In this document: positions 55,877 through 63,922 of the stretch, in pieces
Layout: each line of letters starts with the position of its first letter
Position numbering within the stretch: the stretch's first letter is position 1
NCBI GenBank assembly: GCA_030524715.1
Contig: JAUNGB010000015.1
Coordinates: forward strand, 1 to 64,000
Length of the DNA stretch: 64,000 nt
Origin: Eubacteriales bacterium
Lineage (GTDB): Bacteria; Bacillota; Clostridia; Lachnospirales; Lachnospiraceae
Direction of reading: 5' to 3'
Position numbers and translations under genes: made by a program
Notes under the pieces: generated by a model
Databases searched by the model: none
The model's input: only the letters and a program-made list of their open reading frames with translations
Told to the model about the DNA's origin: nothing

Positions 55877-57834
55877 GCCGCTCCACTGTTGGTCATCCCC
55901 ATCTCCGGCAGCAGCTTTGTGTTCTGTTTATGAGCCTCCGGTTTATTCGTCCCGAGGCTGCCCTGGAAATTCAGGATTTCTTCTCCCAGATTCAAACTGG
56001 CTATCATCGTAAAACCGGAGGGCGCAGTAACTGTATCGATAAGGTTCCCAATGGATTCTCCCTTTACCTCCTGGCTGGAATACAGGAAAATAAGATTCTC
56101 CAGGGAAACCCTGTCCAATTGGGGAATTACATTTCCCACAAAAGGAATCTCAGAAAACGCAAAATTCCCCTGTATCTCCAGTGCAAACGCCTTCCACGGA
56201 GTTCCGTCTTCCGTTGTTTTCTTCACTGCCGCAAATTCGGCGCTTCTAAACGCAGATTTATTCTCTTCCGGTGACAGGCAGACTATGCCTGAAACGGAAA
56301 AGCCGCTGTCCTCTGTTTTCTTTTCCTGTTCCAGGAAAGCCGGCCGACTCTCCTTTTGTTTCCCGCTGTCCAATTTCTGAAAAGCTGACTGGCTCTCTTC
56401 CTGTTTTTTGTTGTCCAATTCGATCCGAAGGTGTGACAGATACAGATCCGGCAGCGTAATCCTGCTGCCCTTGAGCAGACTGTTCCATAAATCGCTTAGC
56501 TTAATATAGCTTTCCTCTGCCAAATACCCGGACACAGACGTGGAGTTCTCATCCCATAGAGCCTCCACAGAAAATGGGGCGTCTGCAATAGAAAAATCTC
56601 CGTGGATACTCCAGGAAAAGGCCTGGTCTTTTTTAATTCCCACTGTAATGTTTTTTACGGCAAAGCCCAGGATGCTCCAGTCTGTATCAATGGAAAACAA
56701 TATCTGAAAGGAATTCGCCTCATGCCTGCCGGCGTCATATGTAAGCATAAATTCTCCCAATGAAACATTGTCTATTCCAAAGGGCAGGCACTCCATATCA
56801 AAGCCTGACAGCCATGCTGAGAATATACTTTTTAAATCAATGTTGCTGTCGGTTCCCTTGATCGTAACAAAAAAGGAGTTTCCTCCTGAATAATAAGATA
56901 CACAAATGGGGAAAACAACAGACGCCATCGTTATCTCTCCCGAGACAGACGCGTCAAAGCACTTGCCCGGCGCCCCGGGATTCCCGGAAATATCAAGCAC
57001 TCCCAGCCCCAATTCTGTCAATCGGACTTCAAACTGCGGTACCGGACTCCATGACAGCTCTCCGCCGATTTCTAACGAAAACCTTATCAGTTCCAGCGTA
57101 TTTTTCACAGCATTGTAAGAAATACTAAAATCTTTAATGACAAGGTATTCACTTATTTTCGCGGCTAATTCTTTCGGAATGATATTCTGTTTTTCGTCTA
57201 TTCCTATCAGATCCAGCAATTTCTCAAGTCCGATATTTCCCTGATATTCCCCGTCCGAGTATGAATCAGTTTTTTTCCTGCTCATTTCAAAGAAAACGCC
57301 ATATCTGAAATCTATCCCGGAAAATGAGACGGCCAGTTTATTATTCTCCGTTTCTGATATGCGCCATACTCCCGTAATCTGGTGGAAGCAGTTTTCGCTG
57401 CCCTCTGACCGGCTCACTATGTAGGTCAGTTCTTCAAAATGAAACATCCCAAATCCGGCCAAAGGACATTTATCCCCAATCTCCAACGTCAGAGAAACCG
57501 ACACGGATCCGGCCGCCTGATATACGTCCGGTTTCGTATTAATATTGGCTACCGCCTGATATACGTCCGATTTCTTATTAGCATCGGCTGCCGCCTGGCA
57601 GACGTCCAGTTCAGCGCCGATGTTTTCATACCTGCACCCGCAGATTACAGCGCAGGAAACCTGCGCGCGTATCTTCATATTTTCATTTGACAGAATTTGT
57701 ACGGACACTTTATCAGAATCCATTACATCCCCAAAAACCGGCTGCACCAACTGAGGATAACTATTGATATCCTCTTTTGAAATTTCATACGTTTGATCTG
57801 CCTTGATCCCCTGGATCCAAGTGATAATATCCAT
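55873..57834 (-). CDS. 653-residue beta-rich protein, first gene of the operon
   Basis: It has no signal peptide. Its repeated alternation of hydrophobic/polar strands (ITMASVVFPICVSYYSGGNSFFVTIKG, SILGFAVKNITVGIKKDQAFSWSIHGDFSI) resembles the N-terminal parts of DUF6603 proteins, so I infer kinship with the next gene. Near residues 78-112 lies a 13-residue tandem repeat, DVYQAVANINTKP type (39-bp units at 57512, 57551 and a partial at 57590). A Gln/Lys/Ser-rich hinge near 470-510 has degenerate repeats. GAGGAAAACATT precedes the ATG. It overlaps the 1026-aa gene by four bases (ATGA). I found no convincing -35/-10 upstream. Confidence 0.78.
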   Translation of the reverse strand: MDIITWIQGIKADQTYEISKEDINSYPQLVQPVFGDVMDSDKVSVQILSNENMKIRAQVSCAVICGCRYENIGAELDVCQAAADANKKSDVYQAVANINTKPDVYQAAGSVSVSLTLEIGDKCPLAGFGMFHFEELTYIVSRSEGSENCFHQITGVWRISETENNKLAVSFSGIDFRYGVFFEMSRKKTDSYSDGEYQGNIGLEKLLDLIGIDEKQNIIPKELAAKISEYLVIKDFSISYNAVKNTLELIRFSLEIGGELSWSPVPQFEVRLTELGLGVLDISGNPGAPGKCFDASVSGEITMASVVFPICVSYYSGGNSFFVTIKGTDSNIDLKSIFSAWLSGFDMECLPFGIDNVSLGEFMLTYDAGRHEANSFQILFSIDTDWSILGFAVKNITVGIKKDQAFSWSIHGDFSIADAPFSVEALWDENSTSVSGYLAEESYIKLSDLWNSLLKGSRITLPDLYLSHLRIELDNKKQEESQSAFQKLDSGKQKESRPAFLEQEKKTEDSGFSVSGIVCLSPEENKSAFRSAEFAAVKKTTEDGTPWKAFALEIQGNFAFSEIPFVGNVIPQLDRVSLENLIFLYSSQEVKGESIGNLIDTVTAPSGFTMIASLNLGEEILNFQGSLGTNKPEAHKQNTKLLPEMGMTNSGAA

Positions 57835-58040
57835 AATGTTTTCCTCTTGTTTCCTTAACCGCGCATCTAAAGCTACATGGATTTCTTCTTTTTCAAGCGG
57901 ACATTGTCCAAAAGCTATCCGGGTATAAAAATTTGTTAAAAAAGTTATCTGAATATAAAAAATTATTTCTTGTAGTATAAACTATATTCCATCCTTATGC
58001 CTACTATTTATACTACTAAATAAAAATTTTCCTGCCGGAA
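57835..58040 (-). promoter_or_regulatory. Upstream region of the operon: R2 copy and long inverted repeat
   Basis: R2 at 57859-57890 (CCGCGCATCTAAAGC..., degenerate hairpin) is in the leader. Further up, GTAGTATAAA (57972-57981) faces TTTATACTAC (58007-58016), a candidate operator around the transcription start. The TACTAC sequence also occurs in the palindrome at 44934. AT-rich otherwise. Confidence 0.45.
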
Positions 58041-58170
58041 CTCTCTTTTCCCTGTTTCAGGGCGCCATCCTGTTCTGCTGTCTCGCCGCCAAAAACACCC
58101 CCGCCTCACGGGAAGTTTCCGACCATGAACAACTGGACTTCATAAAAAACCGGACAAAGAACAAGCATTG
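58041..58170 (+). pseudogene. 5'-truncated third copy of the SMP small membrane protein
   Basis: From CTCTTTTCCCTGTTTCAGGG to the stop it follows the gene at 39177 with few changes, encoding LFSLFQGAILFCCLAAKNTPAS and on to DFIKNRTKNKH. The first six codons and the ribosome-binding site are missing and no other start is in frame. Unrelated AT-rich DNA abuts the break near 58040. Confidence 0.82.
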
Positions 58171-58178
58171 ACGTTAAG

Positions 58179-58364
58179 TCAATGCTTGCCCGGGATAATC
58201 AAGTTCTTTCTCATCACATCCGGCGACATCAGCTCATTGGCAATCTTTTCAGCAAGCTCTGATTTCCTGTAAGAGGAAATGCCCCGGAGATCAAGCTGTT
58301 TGGCATAATCCCTTAAATCTTCTTTTGTATAGATGTCTAACGCATCTTTTAATAAATTTGACAT
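58179..58364 (-). CDS. SAP/Rho-N-like helical domain protein
   Basis: A 61-residue protein: LLKDALDIYTKEDLRDYAKQLDLRGISSYRKSELAEKIANEL has the helix-extended loop-helix pattern of SAP or Rho N-terminal domains, which bind nucleic acids. AAAGGAG lies six bases before the ATG at 58364; the frame extends to 58439 without a site. It may be the N-terminal part of a longer protein that ends early here, since relatives are often larger. The stop lies 8 bases from the truncated SMP gene on the other strand. Confidence 0.7.
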   Translation of the reverse strand: MSNLLKDALDIYTKEDLRDYAKQLDLRGISSYRKSELAEKIANELMSPDVMRKNLIIPGKH

Positions 58365-58411
58365 AGCTGCTCCTTTCCGGTTGGTACAGATTCTTCCTGC
58401 ATTATGTAAAG

Positions 58412-58443
58412 CGGAAATTCGCATTCCGCCTTGTTTCATACTC
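58412..58443. repeat. Short R4 remnant
   Basis: CGCATTCCGCCTTGTTTCATACTCCTT, the left part of R4. Confidence 0.45.
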
Positions 58444-58625
58444 CTTAACTTTATTTTATCTCACCTATAAATTCCTCCCTAAACACATTTTACTATACCA
58501 TATATTTTCCTTCAATCAACAGTTATGACTTATTCCGCTTTAGTATTACCGTATACCATATATACTTAAAATGCACTTGTTAATGGAACTTTTTTTATCT
58601 TTATCATAAGCAGGCAGGAGGTACT

Positions 58626-58829
58626 ATGGAAAAAGCTAAACATCTGGGATTACGCATTGATTCTGAAACACACAAAAAGCTGAAAAGCCTTGCGGAATTT
58701 GACGGACGTTCCATGAACGGAGAAGTCCTTTATCTGGTTCGGCAGGCAATCTCCAGACATGAACAGACATACGGTATTCTGACTTCACATGAAGAGCCAT
58801 GTGATTCAAATGATAAAGAACGGCCATGA
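58626..58829 (+). CDS. Arc/CopG-type ribbon-helix-helix protein (right copy)
   Basis: 67 residues, differing from the left copy by one Ala-to-Ser change in the first 58 residues and by a frame-shifted shorter tail (CDSNDKERP). AGGAGGT lies five bases before the ATG. The DNA-binding core is intact, so both copies could bind the same operator. Confidence 0.88.
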   Translation: MEKAKHLGLRIDSETHKKLKSLAEFDGRSMNGEVLYLVRQAISRHEQTYGILTSHEEPCDSNDKERP

Positions 58830-58858
58830 AGCTGTAAACACGTTAAGATATCGTTTAA

Positions 58859-58902
58859 GGAAAAATCCCATCCAGTCACACAACTGAGTGGGATTTTTCC
58901 TT
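58859..58902 (+). terminator. Terminator of the RHH gene (right copy)
   Basis: GGAAAAATCCCA pairs exactly with TGGGATTTTTCC, followed by TTTTG. Confidence 0.8.
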
Positions 58903-58980
58903 TTGTGTACCTGAGTCACAGGGGGCATTGTCAAAGAATTCCCTGAATCCCTGTTCCAGAACATCCTGTGCTTTATTCAT
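58876..58980 (-). pseudogene. 34-codon gene stub
   Basis: On the minus strand AGGAG, six bases, ATG at 58980, then MNKAQDVLEQGFREFFDNAP, after which the frame enters block A and soon stops. The start signals look real and the end looks replaced, so this is probably the 5' end of a gene cut off by the block A duplication. Product unknown. Confidence 0.5.
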
Positions 58981-59198
58981 TCTTTTCTCCTATTGCTGAT
59001 TTATTCGGCCAATAACATCCTGTTTATCAAGCCTGTGGTTAACACTTCACCTTATTGATTTTGCTGAGTTTTATTTCCTGGTCTATATTCCCGGGTATTC
59101 CAGACGACTTTGACCCTTCCTATATAATAGTATCACATTCCTTTGTCGAATCACTCCCATATTCCCTACCAATCGACAAAATTCGATTGAATGTAAAA

Positions 59199-59240
59199 AA
59201 ATATAAAAAAAACGGACAGTATCCGTTTTAATACTGTCCG
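59199..59240 (-). terminator. Strong minus-strand terminator
   Basis: CGGACAGTAT (minus, 59240-59231) pairs with ATACTGTCCG (59222-59213), eight-base loop, followed by TTTTTTTT and more T. It lies inside what used to be the ATPase gene whose 5' end is at 59280. Confidence 0.88.
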
Positions 59241-59248
59241 ATTCATAT

Positions 59249-59329
59249 AACTCCACCCCAACAGGCAGCTTCTTAACCATCTGTCCCCACACTCCTTTTC
59301 AAAATGGTTTATGGCTCGTTCGCTCCCGC
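59249..59329 (-). pseudogene. 5' fragment of an AAA-ATPase/PD-(D/E)XK gene
   Basis: The leader (GAGCGAACGAGCC... GTGTGGGGACAG) and the first eleven codons (MVKKLPVGVEL, ATG at 59280) copy the gene starting at 43194. Similarity stops at about 59249 and unrelated sequence with a terminator follows. Confidence 0.75.
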
Positions 59330-60865
59330 TCATTTTCTTTTTAATCTAAGTTTCTGCCTCCTGCTATTCATTTTTTCCGGGATTGTATATTCTATTAAGT
59401 CTTCACAAACTAATTCCTTAAACACACTTCTGAGCGTGCTGCTTACGCTCTTATAACCCAGCGAATGTACAATCTCTGAAGCGGACAGTTCTCCCCGCTC
59501 CTTCAACAGCGATAGGACATAATCTCTGAGTTCATTTTTTGATCTACGTCTCTGTTCCATTTTAGCTCCGTTGGACACAGACTCATCATTCTGGATTTCA
59601 CCAATAAACTTTTCATGAATTGGCAGTACAACCGTCATATAACTTCTTTCATCATCCGTTTCAAAAACAGGAAGCGGCGAGCCGTTCGCTGACATGGCTT
59701 TCAGAATCGTAGGGATTCCCGTGTTCCTTCCCTCCACCATATGCAGTTCTTTTAGAAAATCTCCAATACGCCTGTTACGATATCACTTTGACACCAGTTT
59801 TCTATTCTTCAGATCCTCATCTGTTATCATCCTATCCGGTCCCGGAACACTTGTAACCTCCATCTTTTCTGGCGTAGTCGTCACGGTAATCGGCTCCCCG
59901 ATCTGGTATGACTTGTGATATACTGCATTTGAAAGGACCTCTTCCACCGCCGCGTAAGGATAGTTAAAAAAGCGGTCTGCTTCTGCCTGTCCATCAACCT
60001 TAAATATCCTCTCCTTTATAATATAGTTCTTGATATAACTGAGTGCATCCCGCAACTGTTTGTCTAAAGGACCAGTAAAAATCTGCTCTGTCATTCCTTC
60101 CCCTGTTGGATCTGGCTTATCGACAACCTCTATCCTCGCATAACGAAAAAAGTTGTCCGGCCTCTCATTGAAAAACATGAGACCAACGTTTAGTGGCTTT
60201 ATCATTTCTGACGGGCCTCCGACCAGATGCATATCCGTTGCTATATCTAGCGTACTCCGCATCAGGGAATCCTGATATAAATCGCTTTCTACCGCATGCA
60301 AATATTCAAACAGCAGGCTTGGACGCATATCTGCGATTTCCGCTTTCATATTGACGCGGTCATCAAAAGGCACATTCCCCGCAAGCAGGAATAATTCTTT
60401 TAATTCATTTTGATTCGCCCTCACTGTATTTGACATCTTCCGAATATAATATGCTTTCTCGCCTTTTTTTGCCGCCTTATCCGTCGGAAAACTTATCGGA
60501 CACTTGTTGTATGGTCTGCTTTCTCCTCCCGGCACCCACAGTACCATGATATCTTTCCCCTCAAACTGTGCCTGTTCAACTATAGGAAGATATCTTGGTT
60601 CTATTAAATTACACTTGTTCAATATTTCCTTATTTATCCTATCAATGGATGACTTATCAACTCCTGGAACGGGAACCTTTGGTATTCCATCCTCTTCTTC
60701 TACTCCAATGATAATATATCCTCCACCCCAGTTATCAATATCATTTGCAAATGCACAGATTGAATGAAGAATCGGTTCCGGATTCCAATCTCTTTTATAT
60801 TCTACACGGGCATTTTCTACAACTTTTCTGCGAATCAGATCTTCTATATTGATTGGTAAAGCCAT
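59330..60865 (-). pseudogene. AlbA_2-domain ATP-binding regulator, interrupted by an in-frame TGA
   Basis: A protein of about 511 codons with an N-terminal Schlafen/AlbA_2 domain (VEYKRDWNPEPILHSICAFAND, GGYIIIGVEEEDG), a middle segment (ESDLYQDSLMRSTLDIATDM), a HATPase-like part (YPYAAVEEVLSNAVYHKSYQ) and a C-terminal winged helix (ELSASEIVHSLGYKSVSSTLRSVF). A TGA at 59785-59783 splits it after NRKLVSK; reading on in the same frame gives YRNRRIGDFLKELHMVEGR, the family sequence. The partial copy at 63587-63922 has CGA at this codon, so it is a C-to-T nonsense change. Start ATG 60865 (GGAGG, seven bases). The N-terminal 360 residues may still be made. Confidence 0.85.
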
Positions 60866-60923
60866 GCTAATTCCTCCTGCTGCTCCTATCTTGAGATTTA
60901 ACTTGCAACTTATCTTGCGATTT

Positions 60924-60952
60924 ATTGTATTATGTCTCAAGTTAAGTGTCAA
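60924..60952 (-). promoter_or_regulatory. Sigma-A promoter of the AlbA_2 gene, with ACTTG repeats
   Basis: Minus strand TTGACA (60952-60947), 17 bases, TACAAT (60929-60924). ACTTG or its complement CAAGT recurs about five times in the 70 bases around it, suggesting an operator array and possible autoregulation. Confidence 0.75.
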
Positions 60953-60981
60953 GTTCTGTAGCAAGTCGATTCAGGGTTGTT

Positions 60982-62949
60982 TCATGCAGACGGATGCGCC
61001 CTTACGCCCTTTGTTTTCCTGCCTAACATAATGTCGCCCACTTCTTTCCAGCATCGCCCACGGGATAACGCTTCCCACAGCTGTTCATCCTCTGATAGGA
61101 GCAAATGATCATCGTCAATTGCCTTTTTTCCAAAAATCACATCAATGCTGTCCAGCAGCACAAGCAGTGTCTGCGCTGTTGCATCCTTAAAATCTCTGAT
61201 CATCGGATGGTCCTGTGGCAGGTCTCCGTTCCATGCCCGGACAAACATACTGTACATTTCCGCTACACTGATCTCATCTTCATCCCGGATTGTTGAGAAA
61301 TAGTCGCTTATCATTTGTGCCTGTTTTCCATTGTGGCTCGGCCAGTCCCTGAACTCTCGGCTGATTCCCAGTTTGCCCCGGTATGCGACAAATGGGATTG
61401 GTGTTATCAGCCTGTCCGCATATTCGGAAAAATACTCTTCTAAAAGGAAAAAATCATCCCTCCCGACCCAAAAACACATATGCTCAAGGCGTTTTTTCTT
61501 TGAAACTTTACCGGCAAAACTATGTGTTCCACGTTCTAACAGGATTTTCATCGCCCCTGTAAAAAGTTTCCTGAGCTTCGTTCCCTCTACTGTGATATAT
61601 ACTTTTATGTTGTATACGCTGCCGTAAAGGTGACAGTTATGATCTGTAACAAAAAGATAATTCCAAAAGCTGTCATTCTTGGCCGATATACTATTCCAAC
61701 GTTCTTTATTTTGTTCTGACAATTCCATAATGCTCTGCATATCGCGGTCTGTCCAGTCAGTTGATATCCCAGCTTCCAGGTGCTGCATTTCTCCATATAT
61801 CGCTTCGAATCCTTTTTCAGGTTCATAACATCTATATAAAGAACGTAAAAGCATATTTTTTGAGCGGTATGTTTCACCTTCAGTCGGGATATCGCATTCA
61901 CGGGCTCCTGCATTTGCAGAAGGGATTATAACCCCATCAGGCAGCGGCGCAGCATAGAGCGCTTTTTCTTTTCTTTCTTCCTCTTCGACTCGTTCTTTTT
62001 CCTGTTTCCGCATTTGGGCTGCCCTTCTGCGAAGTTCCGGTATTTTTGCAGGATCAAATATCTTTCCGGTATTTTCTGCCGGACTCTTCCCTTCTTTATT
62101 TTCGCCATACATATAAATGTGCGGCTGCCCTTCCTTTTGGTTCTTGAATTCATGAATAATTGCGTCCTGATACTGGAAACATCCATATTGTTTCCCGCTG
62201 TAACCAGTTACGACCGAATCCCCTGCCTGGATAAAAAGGAATGGTTTCCGATCAATGTCGTCACATATGAAATGATTATTGAATTCCTTCATTTCCTTTT
62301 CGAATCCATAATGCCGTGCATAAATCTCAGTCACGACCAGGTTATCAATCAGGACAATCAGCGACTCTTCCGGATCTCTTCCCTCACTGTTAAGACGCAC
62401 ATGCCACAGATAATGCCAGATCAATGTTTTCAGGCTGTACTGCAGGGTCTTTGCGTCCGCTTTCTGTTCCAGAATATCAAGATATTCTTCAAGTTCACGG
62501 TGATCCAACCTATCGATCAGTTCATCTGCTAATTTTGCATAAGCTTTTGACATAACACTGCTTATGAACTGACAGGCCTGCTTAAAAGACGTTCCCCTGA
62601 ACCCCGAAAAATCCAAATCGATAACATCACATGTATGCATGCGTTTTTTATAGTCCGGTTCTATCCGTGCGATTTCTTTATCTGCAAACAAGTCTTCAGA
62701 CTCATTTTTGTCGTAAAAATATCGGAACATTGACAAAAATGTAGTTTTCCCATAGCCGTCTGCGCTACACAGGATGCTCGTCTTATCAGCATAGTATCTC
62801 TGAAGGTACTTTGTCTGGTCAACATACGGATATCCGCCCGTCAGAAGCTGTTTAAAATCAGACGGAGCCGCATTGCTTCTTTCCTTTACATTACATCTCT
62901 TTATGTACTCTTCTTCGTAGTCTTCCTTTTTCTGTTCATCATCCCACAT
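60982..62949 (-). CDS. AAA-ATPase-like protein, full-length copy
   Basis: About 655 residues. The N-terminal part (about 30-250) is AAA-ATPase-like: PYVDQTKYLQRYYADKTSILC, P-loop variant SADGYGKTTFLSMFRYFYD, Walker-B-like ESLIVLIDNL. A charged helix (about 320-350, MRKQEKERVEEEERKEKAL) leads to a C-terminal domain of unknown fold (YGSVYNIKVYITVEGTKL, FCFWVGRDDFFLLEEY-type stretch, HPMIRDFKDATAQTLLVLLDSIDVIFG). No PD-(D/E)XK signature was seen. ATG 62949 follows AGGTG by six bases; the frame also has a GTG at 62958. The C-terminal half is duplicated at 43387-44319 with a deletion. Confidence 0.8.
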   Translation of the reverse strand: MWDDEQKKEDYEEEYIKRCNVKERSNAAPSDFKQLLTGGYPYVDQTKYLQRYYADKTSILCSADGYGKTTFLSMFRYFYDKNESEDLFADKEIARIEPDYKKRMHTCDVIDLDFSGFRGTSFKQACQFISSVMSKAYAKLADELIDRLDHRELEEYLDILEQKADAKTLQYSLKTLIWHYLWHVRLNSEGRDPEESLIVLIDNLVVTEIYARHYGFEKEMKEFNNHFICDDIDRKPFLFIQAGDSVVTGYSGKQYGCFQYQDAIIHEFKNQKEGQPHIYMYGENKEGKSPAENTGKIFDPAKIPELRRRAAQMRKQEKERVEEEERKEKALYAAPLPDGVIIPSANAGARECDIPTEGETYRSKNMLLRSLYRCYEPEKGFEAIYGEMQHLEAGISTDWTDRDMQSIMELSEQNKERWNSISAKNDSFWNYLFVTDHNCHLYGSVYNIKVYITVEGTKLRKLFTGAMKILLERGTHSFAGKVSKKKRLEHMCFWVGRDDFFLLEEYFSEYADRLITPIPFVAYRGKLGISREFRDWPSHNGKQAQMISDYFSTIRDEDEISVAEMYSMFVRAWNGDLPQDHPMIRDFKDATAQTLLVLLDSIDVIFGKKAIDDDHLLLSEDEQLWEALSRGRCWKEVGDIMLGRKTKGVRAHPSA

Positions 62950-63119
62950 GTTTTTCACCTGCCTGAATCAATAAATTGACGATCTTATATAACACCTGAT
63001 CTTCCTGTAAACCATTATAATACAGAGCAGCTGTCATGTCATTGTACCGATAGTATAAAGATTACCAGACCGTGCTGAAAAACTTAGCAGGTTCTTTTTC
63101 GACTACTGGCATTTACAGC
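62950..63119. other. Intergenic, nothing recognised
   Basis: AT-rich spacer between the ATPase gene and the 89-residue gene; no gene or clear terminator seen. Confidence 0.5.
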
Positions 63120-63389
63120 TTATTTTATATTTGTAAAAAATGCATCAAGATAATACGGCAGATTTGCTTCTATCATCCTGACATACCTTGCGTAACTAAA
63201 TATCACTCCAGGTTTGGAAAGACCTTCCGTATGCCCCACGCATGAAAAACCATTTCGCTCTGCTCCGATGTAAGTATCTATCGAATCAAGTTTGCCTTCC
63301 TGATTCTTAAATATGACATTCATTAGCATTAATCCATTACCTATATCATATAAATCTACTTTTCTTTGAGAGGTCTTATATTTAATCAT
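63120..63389 (-). CDS. 89-residue hypothetical protein
   Basis: Unrecognised. No signal peptide or membrane helix; N-terminal beta strands (LYDIGNGLMLMNVIFKNQEG) and a C-terminal helix (YARYVRMIEANLPYYLDAFF). AAGGAG lies nine bases before the ATG. It follows a gene tail (63405-63561) by 15 bases, as if it were the second gene of an old operon. Confidence 0.6.
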   Translation of the reverse strand: MIKYKTSQRKVDLYDIGNGLMLMNVIFKNQEGKLDSIDTYIGAERNGFSCVGHTEGLSKPGVIFSYARYVRMIEANLPYYLDAFFTNIK

Positions 63390-63404
63390 TCTTTCGTTTC
63401 TCCT

Positions 63405-63561
63405 TTAATGTAAGCCATAATCTCTGTATAGGAATGCTCGCTTTTCTTTTTCCTCGTTCAGTTTCTTAAAGTTCTGAACCACTGATTCTTTGTCTTCTTT
63501 ATAGGTAGCGCCGAACCGCTTGCCTTTCCTTCGATAGGAATTCAGTTTCTGCTCATTTTCT
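63405..63561 (-). pseudogene. C-terminal tail of a lost gene
   Basis: An open frame without a start: KENEQKLNSYRRKGKRFGA through YKEDKESVVQNFKKLNEEK to FLYRDYGLH and stop at 63405. It is charged and helical. Its 5' side abuts the end of the AlbA_2 remnant. Origin unknown. Confidence 0.45.
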
Positions 63562-63922
63562 TTTTAATCTAAGTTTCTGCCTCCTGCTATTCATTTTTTG
63601 ATCTGCGTTTCTGTTTCGTTTTAGCTCCATTGGACACAGGCTTATCATTCTGGATTTCACCAATAAACCTGTTACGATATCGCTTTGACACCAGTTTTCT
63701 ATTGTCCGGCCTCTCATTGAAAAACATGAGGCCAACGTTTAGTGGCTTTATCATTTCTGACGGGCCTCCGACCAAATGCATATCCGTTACTATATCCATC
63801 GTACTCCGCATCAGGGAATCCTGATATAAATCGCTTTCTAAATCTGCTTGCCCAAACTCCAATTTCATTGCGGCCATAAGTCCATCCTGGTATCTAATAT
63901 TTTTTCCACCCATAAATCTCAT
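63541..63922 (-). pseudogene. Multiply deleted copy of the AlbA_2 gene
   Basis: Pieces of the gene at 59330-60865 are joined with large parts missing: ESDLYQDSLMRSTMDIVTDM through FFNERPDN, then NRKLVSKRYRNR, then FIGEIQNDKPVSNGAK through RRSKNE, then the terminal MNSRRQKLRLKRK. The first 29 residues (MRFMGGKNIRYQDGLMAAMKLEF...) come from something else. It keeps the CGA codon that is TGA in the longer copy. The mosaic suggests repeated deletion between short matches. Confidence 0.8.

Larger units (their letters stand above)
58487..58930. repeat. Direct repeat block A, right copy (with RHH gene)
   Basis: About 444 bases that match 44391-44836 with scattered differences, in the same orientation, 14.1 kb away. 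Confidence 0.85.

Noticed and set aside
45060-57834. Reading the operon as a contractile injection system or type VI-like cluster
   Set aside because: No sheath, tube, spike, baseplate or AAA+ remodelling protein could be recognised; DUF6603-like content alone does not support it.
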